From positions 1 through 64,000 of the forward strand of contig CAVYUQ010000010.1 of NCBI GenBank assembly GCA_963771715.1: 64,000 nt of DNA. The letters run 5' to 3'. Each line of letters starts with the position of its first letter. Position 1 is the first letter of the stretch. The position numbers were made by a program, and so were the translations under genes. Positions 15,960 to 25,172 of the stretch are shown piece by piece. The notes below the pieces were generated by a model. It saw only the letters and a program-made list of their open reading frames with translations, had not been told where the DNA came from and did no database searches. The DNA is from JACVRW01 sp963771715 (GTDB lineage: Bacteria > Actinomycetota > Thermoleophilia > Solirubrobacterales > Thermoleophilaceae).

Positions 15960-18900
15960 ATGTCGATCGCCGTACCCAGAGGACCCGGGCGGCGCCCCTC
16001 AGGGGGCGAGCGCGGCACCGCGGGTGGCGAGCGCTTCCGTCGCGATCGCCGCGGCGGCCGCGATGGCGGTGACGGCAGCGCGGGCGACGGCAACGGCGCC
16101 GGCCGCAAGTCGCTCCTGGACATCTCGCTCGACGACAAGTACGTCCTCGAGGAGGGCCGCATCCTCCTGACGGGCCTCCAGGGCCTGGTTCGCCTGCCGC
16201 TCGACCAGCACCGCGCCGACCGCCGCCGCGGCCTCCACACCGGGACGATGATCTCCGGCTACCAGGGCTCACCGCTCGGCGGCTTCGACCAGGAGCTCGC
16301 CCGCAACCGGGCGCTGGTCGAAGAGCACCACGTGCGCCACGTGCCCGGCCTCAACGAGGAGCTCGGGGCCACGTCCGCCTGGGGCAGCCAGCTCGCCACG
16401 CAGCTCCCCGGCGCCAAGTACGACGGCGTGCTGGCCATGTGGTACGGCAAGGCGCCCGGCCTCGACCGCGCGGCCGACTCCCTGCGCCACGGCAACTTCG
16501 TGGGCGTCTCGCGCACCGGCGGCGGCCTGGCCATTGTCGGCGACGACCCGGGCTGCAAGTCCTCCACGATCCCAAGTGCCTCGGAGTCCATGCTCGCCAG
16601 CCTCCGGATGCCGGTCTTCTTCCCGGGCAACGTGCAGGAGGTGCTCGACCTCGGCCTGCACGCACTCGCCTGCTCGCGCGCGTCCGGCCTTTGGTCGGGC
16701 TTCAAGATCGTGACCAGCGTGGCCGACGCCGTTGCCACCGCGGCCGTCGCGCCCGACCGCGTGATGCCGGTGATGCCGACGGTCGAGTGGAACGGCAAGC
16801 CCTACGAGCACGTGCCGAACGGCAACCTGCTGGCACCCGCCTCGCTCGACATGGAGCGCACGCTGCTCGGCCCGCGCACCCAGCTCGCGCTCGCGTACGC
16901 GCGCGAGAACGGGCTGAACCGGATCGAGGGCGCCGAGCGCGCCTGGCTCGGCATCGTGGTGCCCGGAAAGACCTACTACGACCTGATGCACGCCCTGCGC
17001 CAGCTGGGGCTCGACGGCGGCGCGATCGAGCGCGCCGGCATCCGCATCCTGAAGCTGGGGATGATCTCTCCACTCGAGCCGGAGATCGTCCGCGAGTTCG
17101 CCCGCGGCCTCGACGAGGTGCTGGTGGCGGAGGAGAAGGGCCCGTTCGTGGAGACGCTCCTCAAGGACATCCTCTACGGAACCGCGAACGCCCCGCGCAT
17201 CCTCGGCAAGCACGACGAGCGCGGCGAGCCGCTGCTCCCGCGCGAGCTCGACCTCGACGCCGACCTGATCGGCCGCGCGGTGGCGGCGCGCCTCAGCGCC
17301 CGCGGCATCCGGATCGATTCCGTGGAGGCGCGCCTGCGCAAGCTGGCGGAGATCCACGGTCGGCCAGCCGAGCTCCCGATGGCTGCGCGCACGCCGTTCT
17401 TCTGCTCCGGCTGCCCGCACAACAGCTCGGTGAAGGCACCGGAGGGCACGCTCGTGGGCGGCGGCATCGGCTGCCACACGATGATCCTGCTGAACCCCGA
17501 GGGCAAGGGCGAGATCACCGGCATCACGCAGATGGGCGGCGAGGGCGCGCAGTGGATCGGCATGGCGCCGTTCACCGACGACAGCCACCTGGTGCAGAAC
17601 CTCGGTGACGGCACGTTCCACCACTCCGGCTCGCTTGCGGTGCGCGCGGCGGTCGCGGCTGGCGTGAACATCACCTACAAGCTGCTCTACAACGAGCACG
17701 TCGCGATGACCGGCGGCCAGGCCATCGAGGGCCAGCTGAGCGTGCCGGACCTCACCCGCTGGCTCGAGCTCGAGGGCGTCAAGCGGATCATCGTCACGAC
17801 CGAGGACACGGGCCGCTACCGCGGCGTCAAGCTGGCCTCGATCGCCGAGCTGCGCGACCGCAAGGAGCTGCTCGACTCGCAGCTGGAGCTCGCGGGTGTC
17901 GAGGGCGTGACCGTGCTGATCCACGACCAGGAGTGCGCCGCCGAGCTGCGCCGCAAGCGCAAGCGCGGCAAGGCGGCCGAGCCCAAGGAGCGCATCTGGA
18001 TCAACGAGCGCGTCTGCGAGGGCTGCGGCGACTGCGGCGAGAAGTCGAACTGCCTCTCGGTCCTGCCGGTGGAGACCGAGTTCGGGCGCAAGACCCAGAT
18101 CCACCAGGCCTCCTGCAACAAGGACCTGACTTGCCTCGAGGGGGACTGCCCCTCCTTCCTCACGGTCGTGCCGGGCGAGAAGGCGAAGCACCGCACGCCC
18201 GACCTCGACCTAGAGCTGCCCGACCCCCAGCGGCTCGTCGGCGACGAGGACTTCGGCGTTCGCATGATGGGCATCGGCGGCACGGGCGTCGTGACCGTGA
18301 ACCAGGTGCTCGGCATGGCGGCGCTGCTCGACGGCCTGCACGTTTCGGGCCTCGACCAGACCGGCCTCTCGCAGAAGGGCGGCCCCGTGATCAGCGACCT
18401 TCGCATCACGCGCGAGCCGCTGCCCGCCGCTAGCAAGATGCCGGCCGGGACCGTGGACCTCTACCTGGGCTTCGACCTGCTCGGAGCAGGGAGCGAGAAG
18501 AACCTCCTCACCGCCGACCGCGAGCGCACCGTGGCGGTCGTGTCGACCAGCGCAGTGCCCACCGGCCGCATGGTGATCGACGTGAACGAGCGCTTCCCCG
18601 AGCTGGCCGCCCAGCTCGACAAGATCGACGCCGCCACCCGCAGCGAGCACAACCTCTACCTGGACGCCCAGCGACTCGCGGAGCTGCTGTTCGGCGATCA
18701 CATGATGACCAACACGCTCGCGCTCGGCGCGGCCTACCAGCGCGGCCTGCTGCCGGTGTCCGGCGAGGCGCTCGAGCGGGCGATCGAGCTGAACGGCGCC
18801 GCCGTCGAGAAGAACCTCGCGGCGCTGCGCTGGGGACGCGCGGTCGTCGCGGCGCCGGACGCCGTCGAGGACGCCACCCGCCCGCCCGAGGCGGTCGAGG

Positions 18901-19619
18901 CCGTGTACGAGCTCTCCGAGGTCGAGCGCGAGATCGTCGCGCTGGCGGTGAACGGCGACCGCGGCGAGCTGCGCCGGCTCGCCGAGCTGCGCGTGCCCGA
19001 GCTCGTGGCCTACCAGGACGCCGGCTGGGCGCGGCGCTGGGCGGAGGTCGTCCGGCACGTGCACGTGGCCGAGCAGGAGCGCACGCCGGGCCACTCGGAG
19101 CTGGCCGAGACCGTGGCGCGGCAGCTCTTCAAGCTGATGGCCTACAAGGACGAGTACGAGGTCGCCCGCCTCCACCTCGACGCCGTCGAGCGCGCCAAGC
19201 TCGGCGCCGAGTTCGGCGACGACGCCAAGGTCTATTTCATGCTGCACCCGCCGCTCCTGCGCGCGCTCGGCTTGAAGCGCAAGCTGAAGCTAGGCCCCTG
19301 GTTCGTGCCCGCGTTCCGCTCGCTCTACCGCATGCGCCGCCTGCGCGGCACCCGGCTCGACCCCTTCGGGAAGGCCGAGGTGCGCCGCGTGGAGCGTGAG
19401 CTGATCGACGGGTACGAGGGCTTGGTGGCCGAGGCGCTTACGCTGCTCAGGCCGGACACGCACGACACGGCCGTCGAGCTGCTCGAGCTGCCGGACGTGA
19501 TCCGCGGCTACGAGGAGATCAAGCTGCGCAACGTCGTGCTCTTCCGCAAGCGCGCAGACGCGATCCTGAAGCGCCTGCGCGCCGGCAAGCCGGCTCCTGA
19601 GCTGCTGAAGCTCGGCTAG
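15960..19619 (+). CDS. indolepyruvate/2-oxoacid ferredoxin oxidoreductase, fused subunits
   Basis: Single-chain 2-oxoacid:ferredoxin oxidoreductase of 1219 residues that uses thiamine diphosphate and CoA to turn aryl- or branched-chain 2-oxo acids into acyl-CoA. The alpha part (LLTGLQGLVRLPLDQHRAD, GYQGSPLGGFDQEL) is followed by the TPP-binding part (FFCSGCPHNSS, GGGIGCHTM, QNLGDGTFHHSG, NVTYKLLYNEHVAMTGGQ-like). A cysteine cluster follows (CEGCGDCGEKSNC, CNKDLTCLEGDCP), then the gamma part (MMGIGGTGVVTVNQVLGMAA, GLDQTGLSQKGGPV). ATG 15960 is preferred because AGAGGAGC precedes it. A basic, glycine-rich N-terminal tail of about 45 residues is unusual. Its stop overlaps the convergent gene's stop (CTAG). 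Confidence 0.93.
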   Translation: MSIAVPRGPGRRPSGGERGTAGGERFRRDRRGGRDGGDGSAGDGNGAGRKSLLDISLDDKYVLEEGRILLTGLQGLVRLPLDQHRADRRRGLHTGTMISGYQGSPLGGFDQELARNRALVEEHHVRHVPGLNEELGATSAWGSQLATQLPGAKYDGVLAMWYGKAPGLDRAADSLRHGNFVGVSRTGGGLAIVGDDPGCKSSTIPSASESMLASLRMPVFFPGNVQEVLDLGLHALACSRASGLWSGFKIVTSVADAVATAAVAPDRVMPVMPTVEWNGKPYEHVPNGNLLAPASLDMERTLLGPRTQLALAYARENGLNRIEGAERAWLGIVVPGKTYYDLMHALRQLGLDGGAIERAGIRILKLGMISPLEPEIVREFARGLDEVLVAEEKGPFVETLLKDILYGTANAPRILGKHDERGEPLLPRELDLDADLIGRAVAARLSARGIRIDSVEARLRKLAEIHGRPAELPMAARTPFFCSGCPHNSSVKAPEGTLVGGGIGCHTMILLNPEGKGEITGITQMGGEGAQWIGMAPFTDDSHLVQNLGDGTFHHSGSLAVRAAVAAGVNITYKLLYNEHVAMTGGQAIEGQLSVPDLTRWLELEGVKRIIVTTEDTGRYRGVKLASIAELRDRKELLDSQLELAGVEGVTVLIHDQECAAELRRKRKRGKAAEPKERIWINERVCEGCGDCGEKSNCLSVLPVETEFGRKTQIHQASCNKDLTCLEGDCPSFLTVVPGEKAKHRTPDLDLELPDPQRLVGDEDFGVRMMGIGGTGVVTVNQVLGMAALLDGLHVSGLDQTGLSQKGGPVISDLRITREPLPAASKMPAGTVDLYLGFDLLGAGSEKNLLTADRERTVAVVSTSAVPTGRMVIDVNERFPELAAQLDKIDAATRSEHNLYLDAQRLAELLFGDHMMTNTLALGAAYQRGLLPVSGEALERAIELNGAAVEKNLAALRWGRAVVAAPDAVEDATRPPEAVEAVYELSEVEREIVALAVNGDRGELRRLAELRVPELVAYQDAGWARRWAEVVRHVHVAEQERTPGHSELAETVARQLFKLMAYKDEYEVARLHLDAVERAKLGAEFGDDAKVYFMLHPPLLRALGLKRKLKLGPWFVPAFRSLYRMRRLRGTRLDPFGKAEVRRVERELIDGYEGLVAEALTLLRPDTHDTAVELLELPDVIRGYEEIKLRNVVLFRKRADAILKRLRAGKPAPELLKLG

Positions 19620-21325
19620 TCGCCCAGCGGCACGGCCTCTCCGTCCAGCGTGCTGGGGTTGTAGTCGATGCCCATCGCGTCGAGGATCGTGGGCAGGACG
19701 TCCACGTGCCGCAGCTCCTGCGCCGAGTCCTTTTGGCTCACGCCGGGGCCGTAGAACACCATCGGGATGTTCTGGATCAGCTTGTTGTGGCCGCCGTGGT
19801 CACCGACCACTCCGTACGTCACGTCGGTTGCGACGAGGCCCACCACGTCGGGGCCGTTCGGCGCGGCCATCGTGTCCACGAGCTCACCGGCGTGCGCCAG
19901 GAACCAGCTGCGGTCCGAACGGCTCATCGGGTTGGTGTCCACGAGCTCGTAGTCGTTCTGATCGTCGTTGGTGGTATAGCTCGCGATCACCCCGGGCATG
20001 TCGAGCACGGCCTCGGCCGCCTCCTGCTTCTTCGTGGCCGAGTTGTCGGTCAGCCACGCGGCCACGTGGCCGTCCTGGTACGAGAACGCCAGGTTCCCGG
20101 CCAGCGCGTCGCGCAGGTCCTCGACGGCCGGGCTGGGATCGAGGTATCGCTCGAGCTCGCCCGGTCCGGTCTCCGCGCCGAAGTACCAGTTGCAATCGGA
20201 GCGGATGCCGCCGCAGGGCGGGTTCGTGACGATCGGGTTGAGGTCGCCGAAGAACGTCTCCCCGGGGGTCCCGGTCTGCGCCGCGTGGTCCGCCGTGATC
20301 ACGATGAGCGTGTTGTCGAGCAGCCCTCGGTTCTCGAGGGCGTCCACGATCCTGCCCACCTGCGCGTCCGCGTTCCTGGCGGCGAACGGAAGGTGTGAGA
20401 CCTGGCGGTCGGAGCCGGGCGGACCGGTCACCGTGTCCTCAGGCCCCCACATGTGGCCCATCTTGTCGATGGCGCCGAGGCTGACCATCATGCCGTGCCA
20501 GGTGGGGTCGTTCTGGATCACGCGGATGGCGGCGTCCGCGGACCAGGTGTCCCCGCCGAGGTGCGCCGGGTCGAACCCGGGCACGAAGCGGTTGCCGTCG
20601 AGCGGATAGATGTTGGCCGGCGAGAGTCCACCGGTTCCGTAGGCGCCGGCCGCCTGCCACGTAAACCAGCGGCTGCACGTGCTCAGGTCGAAATACGCCG
20701 GCGGGGAGCCGTTCGCGTACTCGGGCGAGCGCCAGCCCGAAGGCACTGCGGGATCGCACGCCGTCGACGACGTGTTGCGGATCTGGAAGATGATGTCGTC
20801 CGAATCGGTGTTGTCCGTCCAGCCGCTTGTGCAGGCAGACGTGCGCTTCTGCGAGATCGACGCGAACTTGGACTGGTCGTCGAACTGTTCGTCGAGGTAG
20901 TCCTGGAGCTTCAGGTAGTCGCCGTTCTCGATCAGCAGCTTGAACTGATTGCAGCTCATGCTGGAGGTCACGTAGTAGTTCGGCACGCCGGGCGTGGTGT
21001 CAGCGCCCAGAACGTTGTCCACGTCGCGGTAGACCTCGTTCGTCCACCCCATGTGCTTCGGGAACTGCCCGCTCGTGAGCACGTTGTGGCTGATCACCGT
21101 CTCGGCGGCCATGTGGCCCACCAGCGCGTTAGGGAAGCTCTTGCCCTTCGCCTGGAGCTCCTGGACGTTCTTCATCCCGTAGCGGTCGATCGTGTCCGGC
21201 CGCGCCTGGTCGAGCACGATGATCACGACGTGCGTGGGAGGGTCGACCGCCTGCGCCGGTGGTGCCAGCAGGGCGACCGTCGCCAGGCAAACTGCGAACG
21301 CGAGAACCATCCTTGGACGCGGCAC
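19616..21325 (-). CDS. secreted alkaline phosphatase superfamily phosphodiesterase
   Basis: Exported protein of 569 residues, type I phosphodiesterase/nucleotide pyrophosphatase-like. A signal peptide (MVLAFAVCLATVALLAPPAQA) precedes VVIIVLDQARPDTIDRYG, where the metal-binding Asp is followed by a position usually occupied by the Ser/Thr nucleophile. Later metal ligands are visible in IDKMGHMWG, VITADHAAQTG and VVGDHGGHN. Several cysteines lie in a large insert. Substrates may be phospho- or sulfo-esters. GTG 21325 has GAGAGGGG upstream. It is divergent from the aldo/keto reductase gene with 94 bases between. Confidence 0.85.
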   Translation of the reverse strand: MPRPRMVLAFAVCLATVALLAPPAQAVDPPTHVVIIVLDQARPDTIDRYGMKNVQELQAKGKSFPNALVGHMAAETVISHNVLTSGQFPKHMGWTNEVYRDVDNVLGADTTPGVPNYYVTSSMSCNQFKLLIENGDYLKLQDYLDEQFDDQSKFASISQKRTSACTSGWTDNTDSDDIIFQIRNTSSTACDPAVPSGWRSPEYANGSPPAYFDLSTCSRWFTWQAAGAYGTGGLSPANIYPLDGNRFVPGFDPAHLGGDTWSADAAIRVIQNDPTWHGMMVSLGAIDKMGHMWGPEDTVTGPPGSDRQVSHLPFAARNADAQVGRIVDALENRGLLDNTLIVITADHAAQTGTPGETFFGDLNPIVTNPPCGGIRSDCNWYFGAETGPGELERYLDPSPAVEDLRDALAGNLAFSYQDGHVAAWLTDNSATKKQEAAEAVLDMPGVIASYTTNDDQNDYELVDTNPMSRSDRSWFLAHAGELVDTMAAPNGPDVVGLVATDVTYGVVGDHGGHNKLIQNIPMVFYGPGVSQKDSAQELRHVDVLPTILDAMGIDYNPSTLDGEAVPLGD

Positions 21326-21419
21326 GGGCGAGACCCCTCTCGTTACAACTTTTTTACAGGGCCCTTCCTACCTGATATATCACCGTGAAGTCAATGCGGC
21401 GGTCGCTAGCGTCAATCGC

Positions 21420-22262
21420 ATGGACATCCTCACCGTCGGCGGCGACCTGGAGGTCCACCGGCTCGGCTTCGGCGCCATGCGAATCACGGGGAAGGGCATC
21501 TGGGGCCCTCCCGACGACCCGAAGGATGCCAAGCGCCTGCTCCGGCGTGTGGTCGAGCTCGGCATCGACCTGATCGACACGGCCGACTCCTACGGGCCGG
21601 AGGTGAGCGAGAACCTGATCGCCGAGGCGCTCCATCCGTATCCGGACGATCTGGTGATCGCGACGAAGGGCGGGCTGCGCCGCACCGGGCCGGGGCAGTG
21701 GCCGCGCGACGCGCGGCCGGAGCGGCTCAAGGAGTGCTGCGAGGCCAGCCTGCGGCGTCTGAAGCTGGACCAGATCCCCCTCTACCAGCTGCACGCACCC
21801 GACCCGAAGGTGCCCTACGAGGACTCGGTCGGCGCGCTCAAGGAGCTCCAGGACGAGGGGAAGATCCGCCACGTCGGCGTCTCGAATGTCTCGGTCGCGC
21901 AGCTCGAGCAGGCGCGGGCGGTCGTCGACGTCGCGTCGGTCCAGAACCGCTACAACGTCGCCGACCGCGACTCCGATGACGTACTCGAGGTGTGCGAGTC
22001 GCTCGGGATCGGATTCATCCCCTGGTTCCCGCTGGCCACCGGCCGGCTCGCCGAGTCGGGTGGGCCGCTCGACCGCATCGCGCGCGAGCGCGACGCCACT
22101 CCCGCCCAGATCGCGCTGGCCTGGCTGTTCGCGCGCTCGCCCGTGATGCTGCCGATCCCCGGGACCTCCTCGATCGAGCACCTGGAGGAGAACCTGGCCG
22201 CCACGCGGATCGACCTCCCGCTCTCGGAGGTCGAGGAGATTGGACGCGCCCGTCAGGGGTAA
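21420..22262 (+). CDS. aldo/keto reductase
   Basis: NADPH-dependent oxidoreductase with the AKR barrel fold, 280 residues. The catalytic set is visible as Asp in LIDTADSYGP, Tyr in the same loop, Lys in VIATKGGLRR and His in LYQLHAPDP. The cofactor region includes VGVSNVSVAQLEQ and LPIPGTSSIEHLEEN. The substrate is unknown. A TAGCGT box ends 7 bases before ATG 21420, with no Shine-Dalgarno, suggesting a leaderless transcript. The stop overlaps the TAAGTG box of the next gene. Confidence 0.92.
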   Translation: MDILTVGGDLEVHRLGFGAMRITGKGIWGPPDDPKDAKRLLRRVVELGIDLIDTADSYGPEVSENLIAEALHPYPDDLVIATKGGLRRTGPGQWPRDARPERLKECCEASLRRLKLDQIPLYQLHAPDPKVPYEDSVGALKELQDEGKIRHVGVSNVSVAQLEQARAVVDVASVQNRYNVADRDSDDVLEVCESLGIGFIPWFPLATGRLAESGGPLDRIARERDATPAQIALAWLFARSPVMLPIPGTSSIEHLEENLAATRIDLPLSEVEEIGRARQG

Positions 22263-22265
22263 GTG
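22260..22265 (+). promoter_or_regulatory. TAAGTG box before the VOC gene
   Basis: TAAGTG lies 6 bases before ATG 22272. The surrounding 19 bases, from GGG through ATGA, occur identically before the small gene at 48047. It is a candidate -10 element for a leaderless mRNA. Confidence 0.45.
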
Positions 22266-22271
22266 CGCGCC

Positions 22272-22961
22272 ATGACTCCGTCCTTCGCCCCCACCAGCCT
22301 GGACCACGTGGCCCTCTGGGTTGACGATCGCGAGCCGCTGGCCACGTTCCTGTGCGAGCACCTCGGCACGCACGTGATCGAGGAGACCGAAACGTTCACG
22401 CTCGTCGGGATCGACGCGAAGCTCGGCAAGCTGACGCTCTTCGACGCCGAGGGGCCGCGCCAGCGCGGCGCGCTCGAGCGCGTGGTCCTACGAGTGCGCC
22501 AGCTCGAGTCGGTACTGGCGACGCTGCCCTTCGAGACGACGCGGCGCGGCGACGGCGTGGCGGCCTTCGAGGCGCCGGCGGGCGTGCCGCTCGGCCTCGT
22601 TGAGGCGGCGGGCGAGGACTTCGACCTCGACCACGTGGTGCTCGGCCTCTCCGATCCCGAGACGGCCACGCGCGAGCTGGCCGCCATGGGCTTCGAGCGC
22701 CGCGAGGACGGGTGCGTCGCCGTGGGCGACCGCTACGTGAGGATCGTGCGCGGCAGCGCCGCCGATGGTGGGCGCCCGCTGCTGAACCACCTCGCCCTGC
22801 TCGTCGAGGACGCGCACGAGGTCCAGCACGAGGCCGAGGGCGCGGGGCTCGAGATCGACGACGTGAAGGACGCCAAGAACACCTTCGCGGTCTTCCTGCG
22901 CGGGCCGGAGGGGGTCCGCGTCGAGTACGTCGAGCACAAGCCCGGCTTCGCTCTGGTCTGA
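22272..22961 (+). CDS. VOC (glyoxalase/dioxygenase) superfamily protein, two modules
   Basis: A protein of about 229 residues with two vicinal-oxygen-chelate halves. The first begins SLDHVALWVDD and ends LGLVEAAG; the second begins FDLDHVVLGLSDPE and continues to LNHLALLVEDA and VRVEYVEHKPGFALV. Metal-ligand-like His and Glu occur at both starts and at the end (DHVAL, NHLAL, EYVEH). VOC enzymes include ring-cleaving dioxygenases and isomerases; the substrate is unknown. The TAAGTG box favours ATG 22272 over GTG 22263. The flavoprotein gene follows after 5 bases. Confidence 0.85.
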   Translation: MTPSFAPTSLDHVALWVDDREPLATFLCEHLGTHVIEETETFTLVGIDAKLGKLTLFDAEGPRQRGALERVVLRVRQLESVLATLPFETTRRGDGVAAFEAPAGVPLGLVEAAGEDFDLDHVVLGLSDPETATRELAAMGFERREDGCVAVGDRYVRIVRGSAADGGRPLLNHLALLVEDAHEVQHEAEGAGLEIDDVKDAKNTFAVFLRGPEGVRVEYVEHKPGFALV

Positions 22962-22966
22962 CCGGG

Positions 22967-24037
22967 ATGGCCGACCTCGTGGTGGCCGGGGCCGGAATGG
23001 CCGGGCTCGTGGCCGCCGCCGAGGCGCGCCGGCTGGGCGCCGAGCCTCTGGTGCTCGAGAAGCTGCGTCGCCCGGGCGGCTCGATGCGCCTGTCGAGCGG
23101 CGTGATCTGGCGTCATCGCGACTTCGGCGAGTTCCGCCAAGAGTGCCCGGACGGTGACGAGCGCCTCCAGCAACTGGTCTTCGAGCGACTCGACGCCGAC
23201 CTCGACTGGCTGGAGTCGCTCGGCGCGCCGGTGGTGGCGCGCGAGACCGGCAATCCGCTCACCACGGGCGTGCGCTTCGACCCGGCGGGGTTGACCGACG
23301 TGCTGGTGGAGGCGGCGGGCGGCGCGAGCGTTCGCTTCGCCGAGCGCCTCCGCGAGCCGCCGCCGGACGTGCCGCTCGTGCTCGCCACCGGCGGCTTCGC
23401 GGCGGACCGCGAGCTTCTGGAGGAGCACGTCTCGCCCGAGGCGGGACACGCCTTCCTGCGTGCGGCGCCCGGCAGCACCGGCGATGGCCTGCGCGTGGGC
23501 CTCGCGGCGGGCGCCGTCACCGGCGCCGGGCTCGACCAGGTCTACGCGCGCGCGATGCCCGCTACACCGGCGCGCATCGGCGAGGGCGATCTCGTGCGGC
23601 TGTCGCAGCTCTACGCCCGGCATGCTGAGGTCACGAACGAGCGCGGCGAGCGTTACGAGACGGCGACGTGGTCCGAGATCGACGTGGCCCAGTGGCAGCT
23701 GCGTCAGCCGCGCGCGCGGGCGCGGTTCAGCGTCCCGGTCGAACGGCTCGGCGAGCGCGTGCGCGAGCGCACCGTGGCGCAGATGATCGACGCGGCCGAG
23801 GCCGCCGGCGCCCCCGTCCGGCGTGCGCAAGACCATGTGATCGTGGAGACCGTGGCCGGAGTAACGACCACCCTCGGCGGCCTCGCGATCGACGAGCACG
23901 CCGCGGCTGCACCCGGAGTGTTCGCGTGTGGAGCCGACGCCGGCGGAATCGCCACCGGCGGCTACGCGAGCGGGCTGGCGGCCGCGCTCGTGTTCGGGCG
24001 GATCGCGGCGCGGGCGGCGCTGGGGGAGACAGCGTGA
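22967..24037 (+). CDS. FAD-dependent oxidoreductase, fumarate reductase / ketosteroid dehydrogenase type
   Basis: Flavoprotein of 356 residues. The N-terminal FAD dinucleotide motif is LVVAGAGMAGLVAAAEARRLG with ELxx-type acidic residue in VLEKLRRPGGS, and the C-terminal FAD motif is GVFACGADAGGIATGGYASGLAAALVFGR. The middle has LVLATGGFAADRELL and APGSTGDGLRVGLAAGA, typical of the FAD-binding-2 family. It is shorter than most family members because the capping domain is reduced. The gene lies between the VOC gene and the YbdK-like ligase, overlapping the latter (GTGA), so the three are one operon. Confidence 0.9.
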   Translation: MADLVVAGAGMAGLVAAAEARRLGAEPLVLEKLRRPGGSMRLSSGVIWRHRDFGEFRQECPDGDERLQQLVFERLDADLDWLESLGAPVVARETGNPLTTGVRFDPAGLTDVLVEAAGGASVRFAERLREPPPDVPLVLATGGFAADRELLEEHVSPEAGHAFLRAAPGSTGDGLRVGLAAGAVTGAGLDQVYARAMPATPARIGEGDLVRLSQLYARHAEVTNERGERYETATWSEIDVAQWQLRQPRARARFSVPVERLGERVRERTVAQMIDAAEAAGAPVRRAQDHVIVETVAGVTTTLGGLAIDEHAAAAPGVFACGADAGGIATGGYASGLAAALVFGRIAARAALGETA

Positions 24038-25125
24038 GCGCGGGCGGCCCTCCGCCGCCGCACCGCTTCGGCACCGGCGAGCCGTTCTCGGTCGGGCTCG
24101 AGGAGGAGCTGCTGCTCGTGGACGCGGACACGCTCGCGCTCGCCCACGTGGCCGACCAGGTGCTGCCGGGCACCGGGCTGCCGAGCGAGCGGGTCGACCA
24201 CGAGGCGTTCCTGGCCGAGCTCGAGGTGCGCTCCGAGCCGTCTGCCTCGGTGGGGGAGGCCATCGGCCAGCTCGCCGAGGGGCGCGCCGCCGCACACGCC
24301 GCGGGCGCGACGCTCTTGGCCGCCGGCCTCCATCCCGACGCCCGGCTGTTCGACGTCGAGCTGGTCCAATCCGAGCGCTACGAGCGCGTGGAGCGCCAGA
24401 TGCGCGGGCTGATCAAGCGGACGCCGGAGTGCGCGCTGCACGTGCACGTGGGCCTGCCCGACCCGGAGGCGGCCGTGGCCGCAATGAACGGCCTGCGTGA
24501 GCTGCTGCCGCTGCTGCACGGCCTGGGCGCGAACTCCCCGTTCTGGTTCGGCGCGGACTCCGGTATGGCCAGCTCACGGGCCGCGGTGATCCGGGCCTAT
24601 CCGGGGCGCGGCATCCCGCCGTTTCTCGCTTCCTGGGACCAGTACCTCGCCTGCCTCGATGCCGTGCGCTCCGGCGGAGGCCCGACCGACCACACAATGG
24701 TCTGGTGGGACGCGCGCCCACAGCCACGACTCGGCACGGTCGAGCTGCGCGAGGTGGACGTTCAGACCGACCTCGACTCGGCGGCCGCGATCGCCGCCCT
24801 GGCACGCGCAATCGTCAGGCGAGCGGTCGGGGAGCCTCCAACGGAGCGGGCTCCCGAGCAGGCGCTCCACTGGTCGAGCTTCCGAGCCGCCCGCGACGGG
24901 CTGGATGCTGAGATCTACTTCGACGGCGCGCCGCGGCCGCTGCGGGAGGTGGCGGAGCGCGTGCTCGCGACGCTCGACGGCGCCGACCCGGAGCTCGAGG
25001 GCATCGAGCGGATCGTCAGCGACGGCAACGGCGCCGACCGGCAGCGCGCGGCCCACGAGCGCGGCGGCATGCCCGGCCTGCTGCGCTACCTCGCGGACGT
25101 GACCGCGGAGCCGGCGCACGGCTGA
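24034..25125 (+). CDS. YbdK-type carboxylate-amine ligase (GCS2 family)
   Basis: ATP-dependent ligase of about 363 residues in the glutamate-cysteine ligase 2 family, which joins an amino group to a carboxylate such as glutamate gamma-carboxylate. Motifs include FSVGLEEELLLVDADT at the start (metal-binding glutamates), HEAFLAELEVRSEPS, CALHVHVGLPDPEAAV, and WWDARPQPRLGTVELREVDVQ. Many YbdK members form gamma-glutamyl or cysteinyl compounds of unknown role. GTG 24034 overlaps the flavoprotein stop. The longer open frame upstream is a shadow of that gene. Confidence 0.9.
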   Translation: MSAGGPPPPHRFGTGEPFSVGLEEELLLVDADTLALAHVADQVLPGTGLPSERVDHEAFLAELEVRSEPSASVGEAIGQLAEGRAAAHAAGATLLAAGLHPDARLFDVELVQSERYERVERQMRGLIKRTPECALHVHVGLPDPEAAVAAMNGLRELLPLLHGLGANSPFWFGADSGMASSRAAVIRAYPGRGIPPFLASWDQYLACLDAVRSGGGPTDHTMVWWDARPQPRLGTVELREVDVQTDLDSAAAIAALARAIVRRAVGEPPTERAPEQALHWSSFRAARDGLDAEIYFDGAPRPLREVAERVLATLDGADPELEGIERIVSDGNGADRQRAAHERGGMPGLLRYLADVTAEPAHG

Positions 25126-25172
25126 CGGCAGCGACCGTTGCGCCGTCTCGCCGCTGGGACCAGAATGGGTCC

